Shown here: positions 34,430 through 42,544 of the stretch, piece after piece
Numbering within the stretch: position 1 is the stretch's first letter
Layout of the letters: every line of letters begins with the position of its first letter
Assembly (NCBI GenBank): GCA_963674625.2
Contig: CAXXXO010000001.1
Location: 1-64,000 of the forward strand
From: JALHFZ01 sp963674625
GTDB taxonomy: Bacteria > Synergistota > Synergistia > Synergistales > Aminobacteriaceae
Direction of reading: 5' to 3'
Length of the DNA: 64,000 nucleotides
Notes under the pieces: generated by a model
Database searches by the model: none
The model's input: the letters and a program-made list of their open reading frames with translations, nothing else
What the model was told of the DNA's origin: nothing
Program-made: the position numbers and the translations under genes

Positions 34430-35248
34430 ATGAAGAAATGGATCGCACTCTGCGCCGGTATCGCTCTTTTTTCCTTCGGAGGAATGGCATGGGCTTCGGA
34501 CATTACCATGAATGGTTCGACTACGGTGCTTCCCATCGCCCAGTCGGCGGCGGAAAAGTACATGGGATCGGGCAGCGGCGTAAAGATAACCGTTTCAGGA
34601 GGCGGCAGCGGAAACGGAATCAAGGCCATCATCGACGGAACCACCGACATCGCAAACTCGTCCCGGTTCATCAAGACGGAAGAAGTGAAGGCCGCCGTAG
34701 AAAAAGGTGTTTATCCCGTTCCCTTCGCCATCGCAATGGATGCGGTGATCCCCGTGGTCCATCCCGATAACCCTGTACAGAACCTGACAATTGATCAGCT
34801 TCGGAAGATATACTCGGGGGCTGTCACCAACTGGAAGGACGTGGGCGGCGAAGACAGGCCCATCGCTGTGGTCGGCCGGGATACCAGCTCGGGCACCTAC
34901 GAAACCTGGGAGGGAATCGTATTGAAGAAGGACCGGGTTACTCCCCGGGCCCTTGTGGTAGCTTCTTCCGGAGCCATGATTACAACGGTGGCGAAGAACA
35001 GGAACGCCATAGGCTACGACGGCATCGGATACATAAACGACACGGTCAAGGCCCTCACAGTCGACGGAACCGCCGGCAGCGGCGAAACCGCCCTCAACGG
35101 CAAATACCCCGTCGCCCGGTTCCTCTATATGTTCACTAAAGGCTGGCCACAAGGCGACGTTCTGAAGTTCATCAACTGGATGCTGAGCGATGAGGGACAG
35201 AAGATCGTCGCCGCGGCCGGGTTCGTCCCCCTCAGGACGCTGAAATAA
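34430..35248 (+). CDS. pstS: Phosphate ABC transporter substrate-binding protein
   Basis: 272 residues from ATG 34430 (AGGAGG upstream). A signal peptide (KKWIALCAGIALFSFGGMAWA) precedes the mature start DITMNGSTTVLPIAQSAAE. Phosphate-site segments SGGGSGNGIKAIIDGTTDIANSSR and GRDTSSGTYETWE match PstS. No lipobox cysteine is seen, so a soluble periplasmic protein is likely. It is the first gene of the Pho cluster, separated from pstC by two hairpins. Confidence 0.92.
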   Translation: MKKWIALCAGIALFSFGGMAWASDITMNGSTTVLPIAQSAAEKYMGSGSGVKITVSGGGSGNGIKAIIDGTTDIANSSRFIKTEEVKAAVEKGVYPVPFAIAMDAVIPVVHPDNPVQNLTIDQLRKIYSGAVTNWKDVGGEDRPIAVVGRDTSSGTYETWEGIVLKKDRVTPRALVVASSGAMITTVAKNRNAIGYDGIGYINDTVKALTVDGTAGSGETALNGKYPVARFLYMFTKGWPQGDVLKFINWMLSDEGQKIVAAAGFVPLRTLK

Positions 35249-35277
35249 AGATTCCGCCGAAAGCACCCGGTACAGAA

Positions 35278-35301
35278 CCCCTTCCCCTTAAGGGGAAGGG
35301 G
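35278..35301. terminator. Palindromic hairpin after pstS
   Basis: CCCCTTCCCCTTAAGGGGAA plus GGGG is a perfect 24-base palindrome, 29 bases after the pstS stop. There is no following U run, so partial termination or 3'-end protection of pstS mRNA is more likely than full stop, fitting the usual excess of binding protein over permease. Confidence 0.6.
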
Positions 35302-35303
35302 AA

Positions 35304-35322
35304 TCCCTTTGAGAGAAAGGGA
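35304..35322 (+). promoter_or_regulatory. Small hairpin covering the pstC ribosome-binding site
   Basis: TCCCTTT (35304-35310) pairs perfectly with AAAGGGA (35316-35322) around GAGAG. The right arm is the Shine-Dalgarno sequence AAAGGGAG, 7 bases before pstC ATG 35331. Folding would hide the site and lower pstC translation relative to pstS. Confidence 0.5.
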
Positions 35323-35330
35323 GTATTCTC

Positions 35331-36197
35331 ATGAAGGATCATATTCCACGCTGCATCATCAGGGGTATCTCGAGCGCCGGCATTCTTATCATGGTCTTCA
35401 TCCTCTTTTTTCTCTTCAGGGAGGCGTCAGGGGTTATTTCCTCCTTTTCCCTGAAGGAGATCCTCCTGGGGACGCTCTGGTATCCTGCGGAAAATCCTCC
35501 AGTCCTCGGAATGTTACCCCTGATCGCGGGAACATTGGCGGTTACGGCGCTTACATCCCTTATCGCCCTGCCCTTCAGTCTCCTCACGGCGGTTTTCGTC
35601 TCTGAGATCGCTCCCCGGAGCATCCGCGAAATCATGAAGCCTCTTCTCGAACTTCTGGGGTTCTTTCCCTCCATAGTTCTCGGATTTCTCGGCATGGTCC
35701 TGATCGCCCCATGGCTTCAGGAGACCTTCGGCCTGCTTTCGGGACTGAACCTCTTCAATGCCTCCTTTCTCCTCGGCGTTCTTACCGTTCCGGTGACGTC
35801 CTCCCTTGCGGAGGAGGCTCTGGGGGCGGTTTCGGCGGACCTTCGGGCGGCATCCTATGCTCTCGGCGCGACCCGATGGGAGACTGTGCGGAGGGTAGTC
35901 ATACCGTCGGCCCTTCCAGGAATTCTGAGCGCCTCCCTCCTCGGCATCCTCCGGGCCATGGGGGAGACCATGGTAGTCCTGATGGTGGCGGGAGGAGCCG
36001 CCATATTTCCCCTTTCGATATTCGACCCGGTCCGCCCCCTGACATCCACCATAGCCGCTGAGATGGGGGAGACGCCAGTCGGTTCGCTCCACTATTCCGC
36101 GCTCTTCTTCGGGGGGGCCCTTCTTCTGCTTCTGACTCTCGCCGTCAACCTGCTTTCCCTCAGAATAGAAAAAGGAAAGGCGGGCAACCCGGAATGA
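35331..36197 (+). CDS. pstC: Phosphate ABC transporter permease PstC
   Basis: 288 residues, six hydrophobic helices. The EAA loop of binding-protein-dependent permeases is visible (ADLRAASYALGATRWETVRRVVIPSALPGILSA), and the PstC-typical LLGFFPSIVLGFLG and MGETPVGSLHYSALFFGGALLL are present. It forms the membrane channel with PstA. Its stop overlaps pstA by 4 bp. Confidence 0.92.
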   Translation: MKDHIPRCIIRGISSAGILIMVFILFFLFREASGVISSFSLKEILLGTLWYPAENPPVLGMLPLIAGTLAVTALTSLIALPFSLLTAVFVSEIAPRSIREIMKPLLELLGFFPSIVLGFLGMVLIAPWLQETFGLLSGLNLFNASFLLGVLTVPVTSSLAEEALGAVSADLRAASYALGATRWETVRRVVIPSALPGILSASLLGILRAMGETMVVLMVAGGAAIFPLSIFDPVRPLTSTIAAEMGETPVGSLHYSALFFGGALLLLLTLAVNLLSLRIEKGKAGNPE

Positions 36198-37048
36198 ACC
36201 GGCGGAGAATCGTCGATCGCGTTTTCACAGTCCTCGCCTGGGCGGCTGCACTCGCTCTGGCGGTCCTTCTTTTCGGTCTTCTCGCCTTCGTGCTTCTCAG
36301 AGGGTGGTCGGCCCTCTCCCTCGATTTTCTTCTTGAGCCGCCCCGGGACAGCATGACTGCAGGAGGCATCATGACCCCTCTCGTCGGTACCCTTCAGCTT
36401 GTGGCGGTCTCCATGGCCGTCGCGGTTCCCATCGGCACCGCGACGGGACTCTATTTCGCCGAGTACGCCCGAAACGACTGGTTCACCGTCATGCTGAGGC
36501 TCGCCGTACGGTCCCTCTCGGGCGTCCCCTCAGTGGTCTTCGGCCTCTTCGGTCTCTCTCTCTTCGTCGTCTTTTTCCGGTTCGGCCCGAGTCTTCTCGC
36601 GGCGGGGCTGACCCTTGCCTGCCTCACCCTGCCTCTGCTCGTCACCGCATCCGAGCAGGCCTTTCTCGCGGTGCCCGAGGAATACCGGGATGCCTCCTAC
36701 GCCCTGGGGGCATCGAAATGGCAGACGATCCGCAAGGTGGTGATCCCTGCGGCCCTTCCTACCATTCTCACGGGAATCATCCTGAGCGTTGGTCGGGTGG
36801 CGGGGGAGACAGCGCCAATCATGTTCACAGGAGCCGCCTTCTTCGTTCCGGACGTGGCAAAAAGCCTCTTTTCACCGGTCATGGCCCTTCCGTATCACGT
36901 CTACGTCCTTGCCACCGCCGGAACTTCCATCGAGGAGACCCGCTCCATCCAGTACGGCACGGTCCTCGTTCTGCTTCTGCTTGTCCTGGGGGTCTGTTCC
37001 GCAGGCATCGCTCTGCGCTCCAGCCTCCGGCGAAAAAGAGAAGGATAG
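36194..37048 (+). CDS. pstA: Phosphate ABC transporter permease PstA
   Basis: 284 residues. It has the long first helix, the PstA signature region GTATGLYFAEYARNDWFTVM and LSGVPSVVFGLFGL, the EAA loop EEYRDASYALGASKWQTIRKVVIPAALP, and GETAPIMFTGAAFFVP near the C-terminus. It is coupled to pstC by a 4-bp overlap and followed by pstB after 11 bases. Confidence 0.92.
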   Translation: MNRRRIVDRVFTVLAWAAALALAVLLFGLLAFVLLRGWSALSLDFLLEPPRDSMTAGGIMTPLVGTLQLVAVSMAVAVPIGTATGLYFAEYARNDWFTVMLRLAVRSLSGVPSVVFGLFGLSLFVVFFRFGPSLLAAGLTLACLTLPLLVTASEQAFLAVPEEYRDASYALGASKWQTIRKVVIPAALPTILTGIILSVGRVAGETAPIMFTGAAFFVPDVAKSLFSPVMALPYHVYVLATAGTSIEETRSIQYGTVLVLLLLVLGVCSAGIALRSSLRRKREG

Positions 37049-37059
37049 GAGAAGAAAAA

Positions 37060-37818
37060 ATGGACACAGTTCAGATCGCTACCAGAAAGCTCACTCTGTA
37101 TTACGGCTCCGCACGTGTGCTCAGGGACATTTCCTTCGATATGGAGGCAAAAACGGTCACTGCGCTCATCGGGCCATCAGGGTGCGGGAAGAGCAGCTTT
37201 ATCCGCTGCATAAACCGCATGAACGATTTTATCCCGTCGGCCCGGGTAGAGGGGGAGATTCTTCTTTCCGGCGAGAACATCTACGCCCCCGGCCGGGACG
37301 TGATTTCCCTGAGGCGCAGGGTAGGCATGGTCTTTCAGAAGCCCAACCCCTTTCCCATGTCGATATACGACAACGTGGCCTACGGCCCGCGCCTTTCGGG
37401 AAAAAAGAAGAGAGAAGAGCTCGACGGGATCGTGAAGAGCAGCCTTGTCGGAGCCTCCCTTTGGGACGAGGTGAAGGACAAGCTCAAATCTCCCGGGACC
37501 GGCCTGTCGGGAGGCCAGCAGCAGCGGCTCTGCATCGCCCGGGCCATCGCCACGGAGCCTGAGGTCCTGCTCATGGACGAGCCGACGAGCGCTCTCGACC
37601 CCCTTTCCACGTCCAGAATCGAAGAGCTGGTGAGGGAATTGAAAAAGAATTATACTGTGGTCATCGTGACCCACAATATGCAGCAGGCGGCCCGGATTTC
37701 CGATATGACTGCCTTTTTTCTTCTCGGCGACCTGGTGGAATACGACAGGACTCCGAAGATCTTCACGTCCCCCGAGAACAAGCGCACTGAAGACTACATC
37801 ACGGGCAGATTCGGCTAG
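37060..37818 (+). CDS. pstB: Phosphate ABC transporter ATPase PstB
   Basis: 252 residues from ATG 37060. Walker A GPSGCGKSSFIRCINRMND (the RxxNRMND continuation is PstB-specific), FQKPNPFPMSIYDNVAYGPR, signature LSGGQQQRLCIARAIA, Walker B LLMDEPTSALDP and the switch histidine in VIVTHNMQQAARISD. The C-terminus TEDYITGRFG is typical. It energises phosphate import and signals to PhoU/PhoR. Confidence 0.95.
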   Translation: MDTVQIATRKLTLYYGSARVLRDISFDMEAKTVTALIGPSGCGKSSFIRCINRMNDFIPSARVEGEILLSGENIYAPGRDVISLRRRVGMVFQKPNPFPMSIYDNVAYGPRLSGKKKREELDGIVKSSLVGASLWDEVKDKLKSPGTGLSGGQQQRLCIARAIATEPEVLLMDEPTSALDPLSTSRIEELVRELKKNYTVVIVTHNMQQAARISDMTAFFLLGDLVEYDRTPKIFTSPENKRTEDYITGRFG

Positions 37819-37840
37819 AGGGAAGGAGCGTTCATCCATA

Positions 37841-38533
37841 ATGAACGGCATCAATACGAGAAAACAGCTTGAAGAGGACCTCTCGGAGCTGAAGCGGATG
37901 ATCCTCCGTCTCGGCAAGCTCGGAGAAGAGGCCGTATCCAAAGCGGTGTGGGCTCTGAAAAGCCGGGATCCCGCTCTGGCGAAGTCCGTCCTCGAAAGGG
38001 ACGACGAACTGGACGACCTCGCAGGTGAGGTGGACAGCGCCTGCATGCATTTCGCCGCCCGCTACCAGCCCCTGGGAGAGGACCTGCGCACCGTCATCTC
38101 CATCATGCACATGGCCATCGATTTCGAGCGGATCGGCGATTACGGATGCAATATCGCACGAGTCGCCCTCTCCCTGGCGGAGAAAGAACTCATCAAGCCC
38201 CTCATCGACATTCCCCGGATGGTGGAGGTCCTCGCCGCCATGACGGAGAAAACCCTCACCGCTTTCAGTGAGGGGGACGAGGTGGCCGCCAAAGAGGTCT
38301 TCCCCATGGACGACCACATGGACGATCTTGAAAAGCAGATCATGAGGGAACTGCTGCTTCTGATGATGGAGCGCCCTCAGCGGATCGAACAAGCGTCGCA
38401 GCTGCTGAACGTGGCCCGGACCCTCGAACGGGCAGGGGACCATATCACCAACGTGGCTGAGCGGGTGGTTTACATGGTGACCGGAAAAACCATCCGTGCA
38501 TCGGCCTGGCGCCGGCCGAAGGAAGGATCGTAA
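37841..38533 (+). CDS. phoU: Phosphate transport regulator PhoU
   Basis: 230 residues, two tandem three-helix PhoU repeats. The metal-binding acidic stretches are visible: in repeat 1, ERDDELDDLAGEVDSAC and HMAIDFERIGDYGCNIA; in repeat 2, FPMDDHMDDLEKQIMREL and VARTLERAGDHITNVAERVVYM. It restrains PhoR and PstSCAB when phosphate is ample. It is placed between pstB and phoB in one transcription unit. Confidence 0.92.
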   Translation: MNGINTRKQLEEDLSELKRMILRLGKLGEEAVSKAVWALKSRDPALAKSVLERDDELDDLAGEVDSACMHFAARYQPLGEDLRTVISIMHMAIDFERIGDYGCNIARVALSLAEKELIKPLIDIPRMVEVLAAMTEKTLTAFSEGDEVAAKEVFPMDDHMDDLEKQIMRELLLLMMERPQRIEQASQLLNVARTLERAGDHITNVAERVVYMVTGKTIRASAWRRPKEGS

Positions 38534-38535
38534 AT

Positions 38536-39246
38536 ATGGCCGGCAGGAGAATTCTCGTGGTGGAAGACGAGACGTCCATTCGGGAGATCCTCGTGCGGGC
38601 TCTGCGGAGGGAGGGGTACGAGACGGAGGCCGCCTCCGATGGTGATGAAGCCCTCGAGAAGTCCTTCGCCCTTCTTCCCGACCTGATCGTCCTCGACATC
38701 ATGCTGCCCCGGATGGACGGATGGGAGGTCTGCAGGAGGCTGAAGGCAGATTCCAAGACGGCCTCCATTCCCCTTCTCATGCTGACCGCCAGGCGGGACG
38801 AGCGGGACGTGGTGGAGGGGCTCGGGCTTGGAGCGGACGATTACATGAAAAAACCCTTCTCCTTTCCGGAGCTTCTTGCGAGGGTCAGGGCCCTTTTGAG
38901 GAGGTCCGTTCCTTCGTCCGAAGCCGGAGCCTTCGAAAAGGGAAACCTCCGGATCGAACCGGAGGAAGAGCGGGTTCTGCTTCGGGGAGTTCCTCTCGAT
39001 CTCAGCCCGACGGAATATCTCCTTCTCGAGGCTCTTGCGATGAAAATGGAGCGGACACTTTCCCGGGACGAACTTCTCTCGAAGGTCTGGAGCCTTTCCG
39101 GAGGGGATACGCGAACGGTGGATATGCATATCTCCCGCCTTCGGAAAAAAATCGACGACGGAGTTCATCCGGCGCTGCTCATCACCTCCCTTCGGGGAAG
39201 GGGGTACCGAATGCACTGGGAGGCGGAACGGACATGCTCCCGCTGA
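38536..39246 (+). CDS. phoB: OmpR/PhoB-family response regulator
   Basis: 236 residues. In the receiver, the acidic pocket is EDETSIREI, the phosphoacceptor Asp is in LIVLDIMLPRMDGWEVC, and the conserved Lys in ADDYMKKPFSFPELLARV. The winged-helix DNA-binding domain includes DLSPTEYLLLEALAMKMERTLSRDEL, RTVDMHISRLRKKID and LRGRGYRM. Named phoB on genomic context (pst, phoU, phoR). The likely operator is the phased repeat upstream of pstS. It overlaps phoR by 13 bp. Confidence 0.88.
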   Translation: MAGRRILVVEDETSIREILVRALRREGYETEAASDGDEALEKSFALLPDLIVLDIMLPRMDGWEVCRRLKADSKTASIPLLMLTARRDERDVVEGLGLGADDYMKKPFSFPELLARVRALLRRSVPSSEAGAFEKGNLRIEPEEERVLLRGVPLDLSPTEYLLLEALAMKMERTLSRDELLSKVWSLSGGDTRTVDMHISRLRKKIDDGVHPALLITSLRGRGYRMHWEAERTCSR

Positions 39247-40988
39247 AGAGCAAAATCCTCCTCATCGTCTCCCTGACGGTCTTTCTCGCCTTCGGGGTCA
39301 GCTGGTACCTTCTCTACAGCGTTGTAAAAAGCGCCATCGTCAGGCAGAATACGGAGGAACTCTCACGCCAGACGGCCCTTCTCTCCATCTCTCTGGCGAA
39401 TGGGGGCGTCGAAAAACTGAATGAGGATTTCGTCCGATGGGAAGGAATCCTCCGGGGCAGGGTGACTCTCGTCGACTCTCTCGGGGCGGTGCTGGCCGAT
39501 TCGGCGAAGGATCCCGCCCTCATGGAAAATCATCTGGGGAGACCCGAGGTCAGGGATGCCCTTGAAAAGGGGGAGGGGGCATCCATCCGGTACAGCGACA
39601 CCACGAAGATGTACTCCCTCTATTTTGCCCGAAGGGTCCTCATGGACGGGAACCCGTGGGTCCTCCGGGCGGCCCAGCCCCTCGAGCTTCTCACCTCCGT
39701 CTACGGAAATACCCGGAACCGGTTCATCCTCAATCTCCTCGGGGGAATTGTCCTCATCCTGGCCTTCGGAATGTGGCTGACCCGGAGGGTCTTTCGTCCC
39801 CTCGACCGCATCGTGGACTCCGCCGGAAAAATCGCAGACGGAGGGGAGATACGCTTTCCCCTTCTGGCCGAGCCCGAGCTGCAGCGCCTGTCGGAATCTC
39901 TCGATCGAATGTCGGCCCGTCTCCGGAACGCCCTGGACGAACTCCGCTCCGAACGGGAGGATCTTTCCCTCATCGTCACCGCCCTGCCCGTCGGAGTGAT
40001 CCTTCTGGATGAAGGACGATCGGTCCGCTATCTGAACAGGGTGGCTGAAGACCTGCTGGCGGTCCGGGGGGTTGTTCCCCAGGGACTTCCCGTGGAACGG
40101 ATCCTGCCGTCGGGGGAGATGTACGGCCTTATTCAGTCGGCCCCGGGGGAAGAGGAGCTATGCGGAACCTTCTGCCTTCCCGGGAGAGGAGGGCGGTATC
40201 TCCAGATATGCTCCCGGAAAACCGCCACGGGGGTACTTCTGGTCATCACCGATCTCACGGAGGCGCGGCGGATCGAACAATCCCGCCGCGATTTCATCGC
40301 CGATGCGGGACACGAGCTTCAGACGCCTCTTACCGCCGTTCGCGCGGCGGCGGAATATCTGCTCGAATCTGACTGGGAGGAAGAGGACAGAAAGCTCCTG
40401 GCTACGATTCTCGCCCAGCAGGAGCGCATGACCCGACTGGTGGACGATCTTCTCTATCTCTCGCGGATGGAATCGGAACCGCCCCGCCCCGCTACGGAAG
40501 AGGTGCGCCTGGAGGCTCTTCTTTCCTCCGTCGTGGAGGAAAACCGGAGGCACCCCTTCGCCGGAAAAATCCGCTTCTCAGAGGACTTCCCCCGGGAGGC
40601 TCTCGTGCTCGCTCCCGGGCAGGATCTCGCCAGAGGACTGAACAATATCGTGGAGAACAGCGTGAAATACGTCCATGAAAAATTCGGGGACAGAGCGGGA
40701 GGAGAGATCGCCGTCTCCCTCAGACGCTCGGGGGACTACTGGAGTGTCCTGGTAGAGGACAATGGCCCGGGAATTTCCGAGGAATCGGCTTCTCACCTTT
40801 TCGAACGCTTTCGCCGGGGAGACAATTCCCGGGCACGGGGGGAATGGGGCAGAGGAGGGTACGGCCTCGGCCTCGCCATGGCGAAGAGAATTCTGCTCCA
40901 CGCCGGCGGAGACATCTTCTTTCATCCGAAGGAGGGCGGCGCCCTCTTCGAGATCCTGATCCCCGCCAAAGAACGGCAGGGGAAGTGA
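39234..40988 (+). CDS. phoR: Sensor histidine kinase, PhoR-like
   Basis: 584 residues from ATG 39234. Two membrane helices (ILLIVSLTVFLAFGVSWYLLY and FILNLLGGIVLILAFGMW) flank a periplasmic region of about 140 residues. A HAMP segment and a PAS-like domain (ALPVGVILLDEGRSVRYLN) follow, then the H-box DFIADAGHELQTPLTAVRAA (AGHELQ in place of the usual SHELR). The ATPase boxes are NIVENSVKYVHE, VEDNGPGISEESASHLFERF and GGYGLGLAMAKRIL. It ends the Pho operon. The large periplasmic domain is longer than in E. coli PhoR and closer to the Firmicutes type. Confidence 0.88.
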   Translation: MLPLKSKILLIVSLTVFLAFGVSWYLLYSVVKSAIVRQNTEELSRQTALLSISLANGGVEKLNEDFVRWEGILRGRVTLVDSLGAVLADSAKDPALMENHLGRPEVRDALEKGEGASIRYSDTTKMYSLYFARRVLMDGNPWVLRAAQPLELLTSVYGNTRNRFILNLLGGIVLILAFGMWLTRRVFRPLDRIVDSAGKIADGGEIRFPLLAEPELQRLSESLDRMSARLRNALDELRSEREDLSLIVTALPVGVILLDEGRSVRYLNRVAEDLLAVRGVVPQGLPVERILPSGEMYGLIQSAPGEEELCGTFCLPGRGGRYLQICSRKTATGVLLVITDLTEARRIEQSRRDFIADAGHELQTPLTAVRAAAEYLLESDWEEEDRKLLATILAQQERMTRLVDDLLYLSRMESEPPRPATEEVRLEALLSSVVEENRRHPFAGKIRFSEDFPREALVLAPGQDLARGLNNIVENSVKYVHEKFGDRAGGEIAVSLRRSGDYWSVLVEDNGPGISEESASHLFERFRRGDNSRARGEWGRGGYGLGLAMAKRILLHAGGDIFFHPKEGGALFEILIPAKERQGK

Positions 40989-41147
40989 TCGATCTCCCGG
41001 CTTCATGTAAAAATAAGAATACGAGGGAAGCTATTCCTTCCTCTGGACCCGCCCCCTCGGCGTTGCCTTTCTGATCATGGCGGCCCTTTCCCTCTGGTCC
41101 TCCTACCAGATGGCCACAGTTCCTGGAACGCTTTCAGCCTGCATTGC

Positions 41148-41178
41148 AAAAAGGGGCTCCGGATATTCCGGACCCCCT
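41148..41178 (-). terminator. Intrinsic terminator of the receptor pseudogene
   Basis: Read on the reverse strand, TCCGGA-ATA-TCCGGA is extended by GGGG/CCCC with one bulged base and followed by TTTTT. It lies 34 bases past the pseudogene stop at 41212. On the plus strand it is also the first stem after phoR, though 160 bases away and without a U run. Confidence 0.55.
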
Positions 41179-41211
41179 TACCTGTATCTTCTGCCTTTCA
41201 TGCGTGAATCC

Positions 41212-41765
41212 CTAATCCGCTCCAGAGGCCGAAGCGAGCCTCCGGGTTCTCTCCGATCCTTTTCCGGCGGGAACTCTTTCCTCGACCGGGACTAGCCCCC
41301 GCTCCACCCTCTCTGTTTCTAAACGGAAGAAGGCCACTAGCCTCCCCAGTTTGATGGAGAGGGAGGCCAGTTCCTGGGACCCTGCGGCGGCCAGATCTGC
41401 CGAGGAGGAAACCTCAAGAGAGACTCTGACTTTGGCCAGTGTATCTTCCTCGTATCCGGTAAGGCCTGTCTACTCGAAATTCGTAAGATTTTCATCCACA
41501 ATGCCGGACTGTTTCTTGATATTATCGGCCACCGCAGTATTTTCGGCATCGTTGGAATTCAGCATAATCGAGTAAAGATCTGCGACCGTTGTACATTCTT
41601 GAATCCAGGTATCATAAAGCTCTTGCAGGGGAAGAAAAAACTGGCTGTACATCATTTCCATATTCTCGGCACTTTTTCGATTGAAATGGTACCCGTATAC
41701 CCCACGGCGACCAAAAGCACACTCAGCACGGCCGAAAGGAGCAACATATTTCCCCTGGTCTTCAT
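41212..41765 (-). pseudogene. Methyl-accepting chemotaxis protein remnant, core deleted
   Basis: ATG 41765 opens a receptor N-terminus (MKTRGNMLLLSAVLSVLLVAV). The frame slips near 41686 (one A short) and resumes SAENMEMMYSQFFLPLQELY, typical of the four-helix-bundle sensor, up to DENLTNFE and a stop near 41475. The following sequence in another frame reads AKVRVSLEVSSSADLAAAGSQ, ELASLSIKLGRLVAFFRLE, the C-terminal end of MCP signalling domains, with a stop at 41212. HAMP and the whole signalling hairpin tip are missing. The gene is clearly dead. Confidence 0.7.
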
Positions 41766-41789
41766 GTTGCTTAAAATATCCACCACACA

Positions 41790-42224
41790 CAACCTTCCTT
41801 GAATTTCCCGCGGCGTTTGCAAGTACTCCGTCGGAAATATGGACACAGTAAACACCAGCAGCGCCTTCAAAAAAAGGCTCAGGGATGGATCTGCGAAACG
41901 TACTCTTGATGGTTCACCAGCTTACGAAGGAGGAAACTCGAAGAGTTTAGAATGTTAAGTATTTTAATATAATAGTCAGCAAATAACTGGTTTTTTCCCT
42001 TGTTTCCATTATCATCACGTGCATTATGCAGGCAAGGAAGAAATGATCGAGATAAAGGGGCACAAGCACTTCCATTCGTCTTTTTCCTTAAATTTACGAA
42101 GAAGCAAGTCTTTTTAACGGAATACCGCGGTTAGAAGGGGGTTCCCAATAAAAGCTATATATTCAAAAAATATAGAGGAAAAAATTATAAATAAAAGGAT
42201 TACATTTTCAGTCTGCTTCGGACG
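41790..42224. other. AT-rich intergenic stretch, no gene seen
   Basis: No frame with coding character is visible. The stretch becomes distinctly AT-rich after 41940 (AATATAATAGTC, TATATATTCAAAAAATATAG). It may hold promoters for neither neighbour, since both flanking genes end or point away on the reverse strand. I see no repeat or RNA structure I would defend. Confidence 0.5.
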
Positions 42225-42434
42225 TTAAAAATTCACCCCCTGGCGCCGTTCGATGATCCACCGGACGAAAATCGATTCTGACCAGGTCTTTTCGCTGTTG
42301 ATGGCGAGATCGAGAGAGATGGCTACCATCACGATGGTGATGCAGATAAAGATCGTGAAGAATATCAGGCTCAGCTGCCGTGCGAGAAGTGAGGTCTCCC
42401 GGGGTTTTATTTTTTTTGCGCCGTATTTCTGCAT
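42225..42434 (-). CDS. Small single-span membrane protein
   Basis: 69 residues from ATG 42434, with GGAGGAATTGCC directly upstream. A basic N-terminus (QKYGAKKIKPRETSLLARQ) leads to one helix (LSLIFFTIFICITIVMVAIS) and a short outside tail rich in charged and aromatic residues. The long frame running further upstream is only shadow. No family is recognised. It lies after gyrB behind a strong terminator, so it is transcribed separately. Confidence 0.55.
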   Translation of the reverse strand: MQKYGAKKIKPRETSLLARQLSLIFFTIFICITIVMVAISLDLAINSEKTWSESIFVRWIIERRQGVNF

Positions 42435-42492
42435 GGCAATTCCTCCTTTATTCTCTATCTTTCCACTATTATAACTGCAGGAACAAAAAAAT

Positions 42493-42519
42493 GCGGTACG
42501 GAAATCTTTTCCGTACCGC
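42493..42519 (-). terminator. Intrinsic terminator of gyrB
   Basis: Perfect 12-bp stem GCGGTACGGAAA / TTTCCGTACCGC with a 3-base loop. On the reverse strand it is followed by ATTTTTTTG. It starts 26 bases after the gyrB stop. Confidence 0.9.
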
Positions 42520-42544
42520 CGGCCTTCTTTCCGCAGAAAAAGGA

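Noticed and set aside
41041..41211. Short hydrophobic plus-strand frame after phoR (FLIMAALSLWSSYQMA)
   Set aside because: No start signal or family match, and it runs through the reverse-strand terminator and receptor tail.
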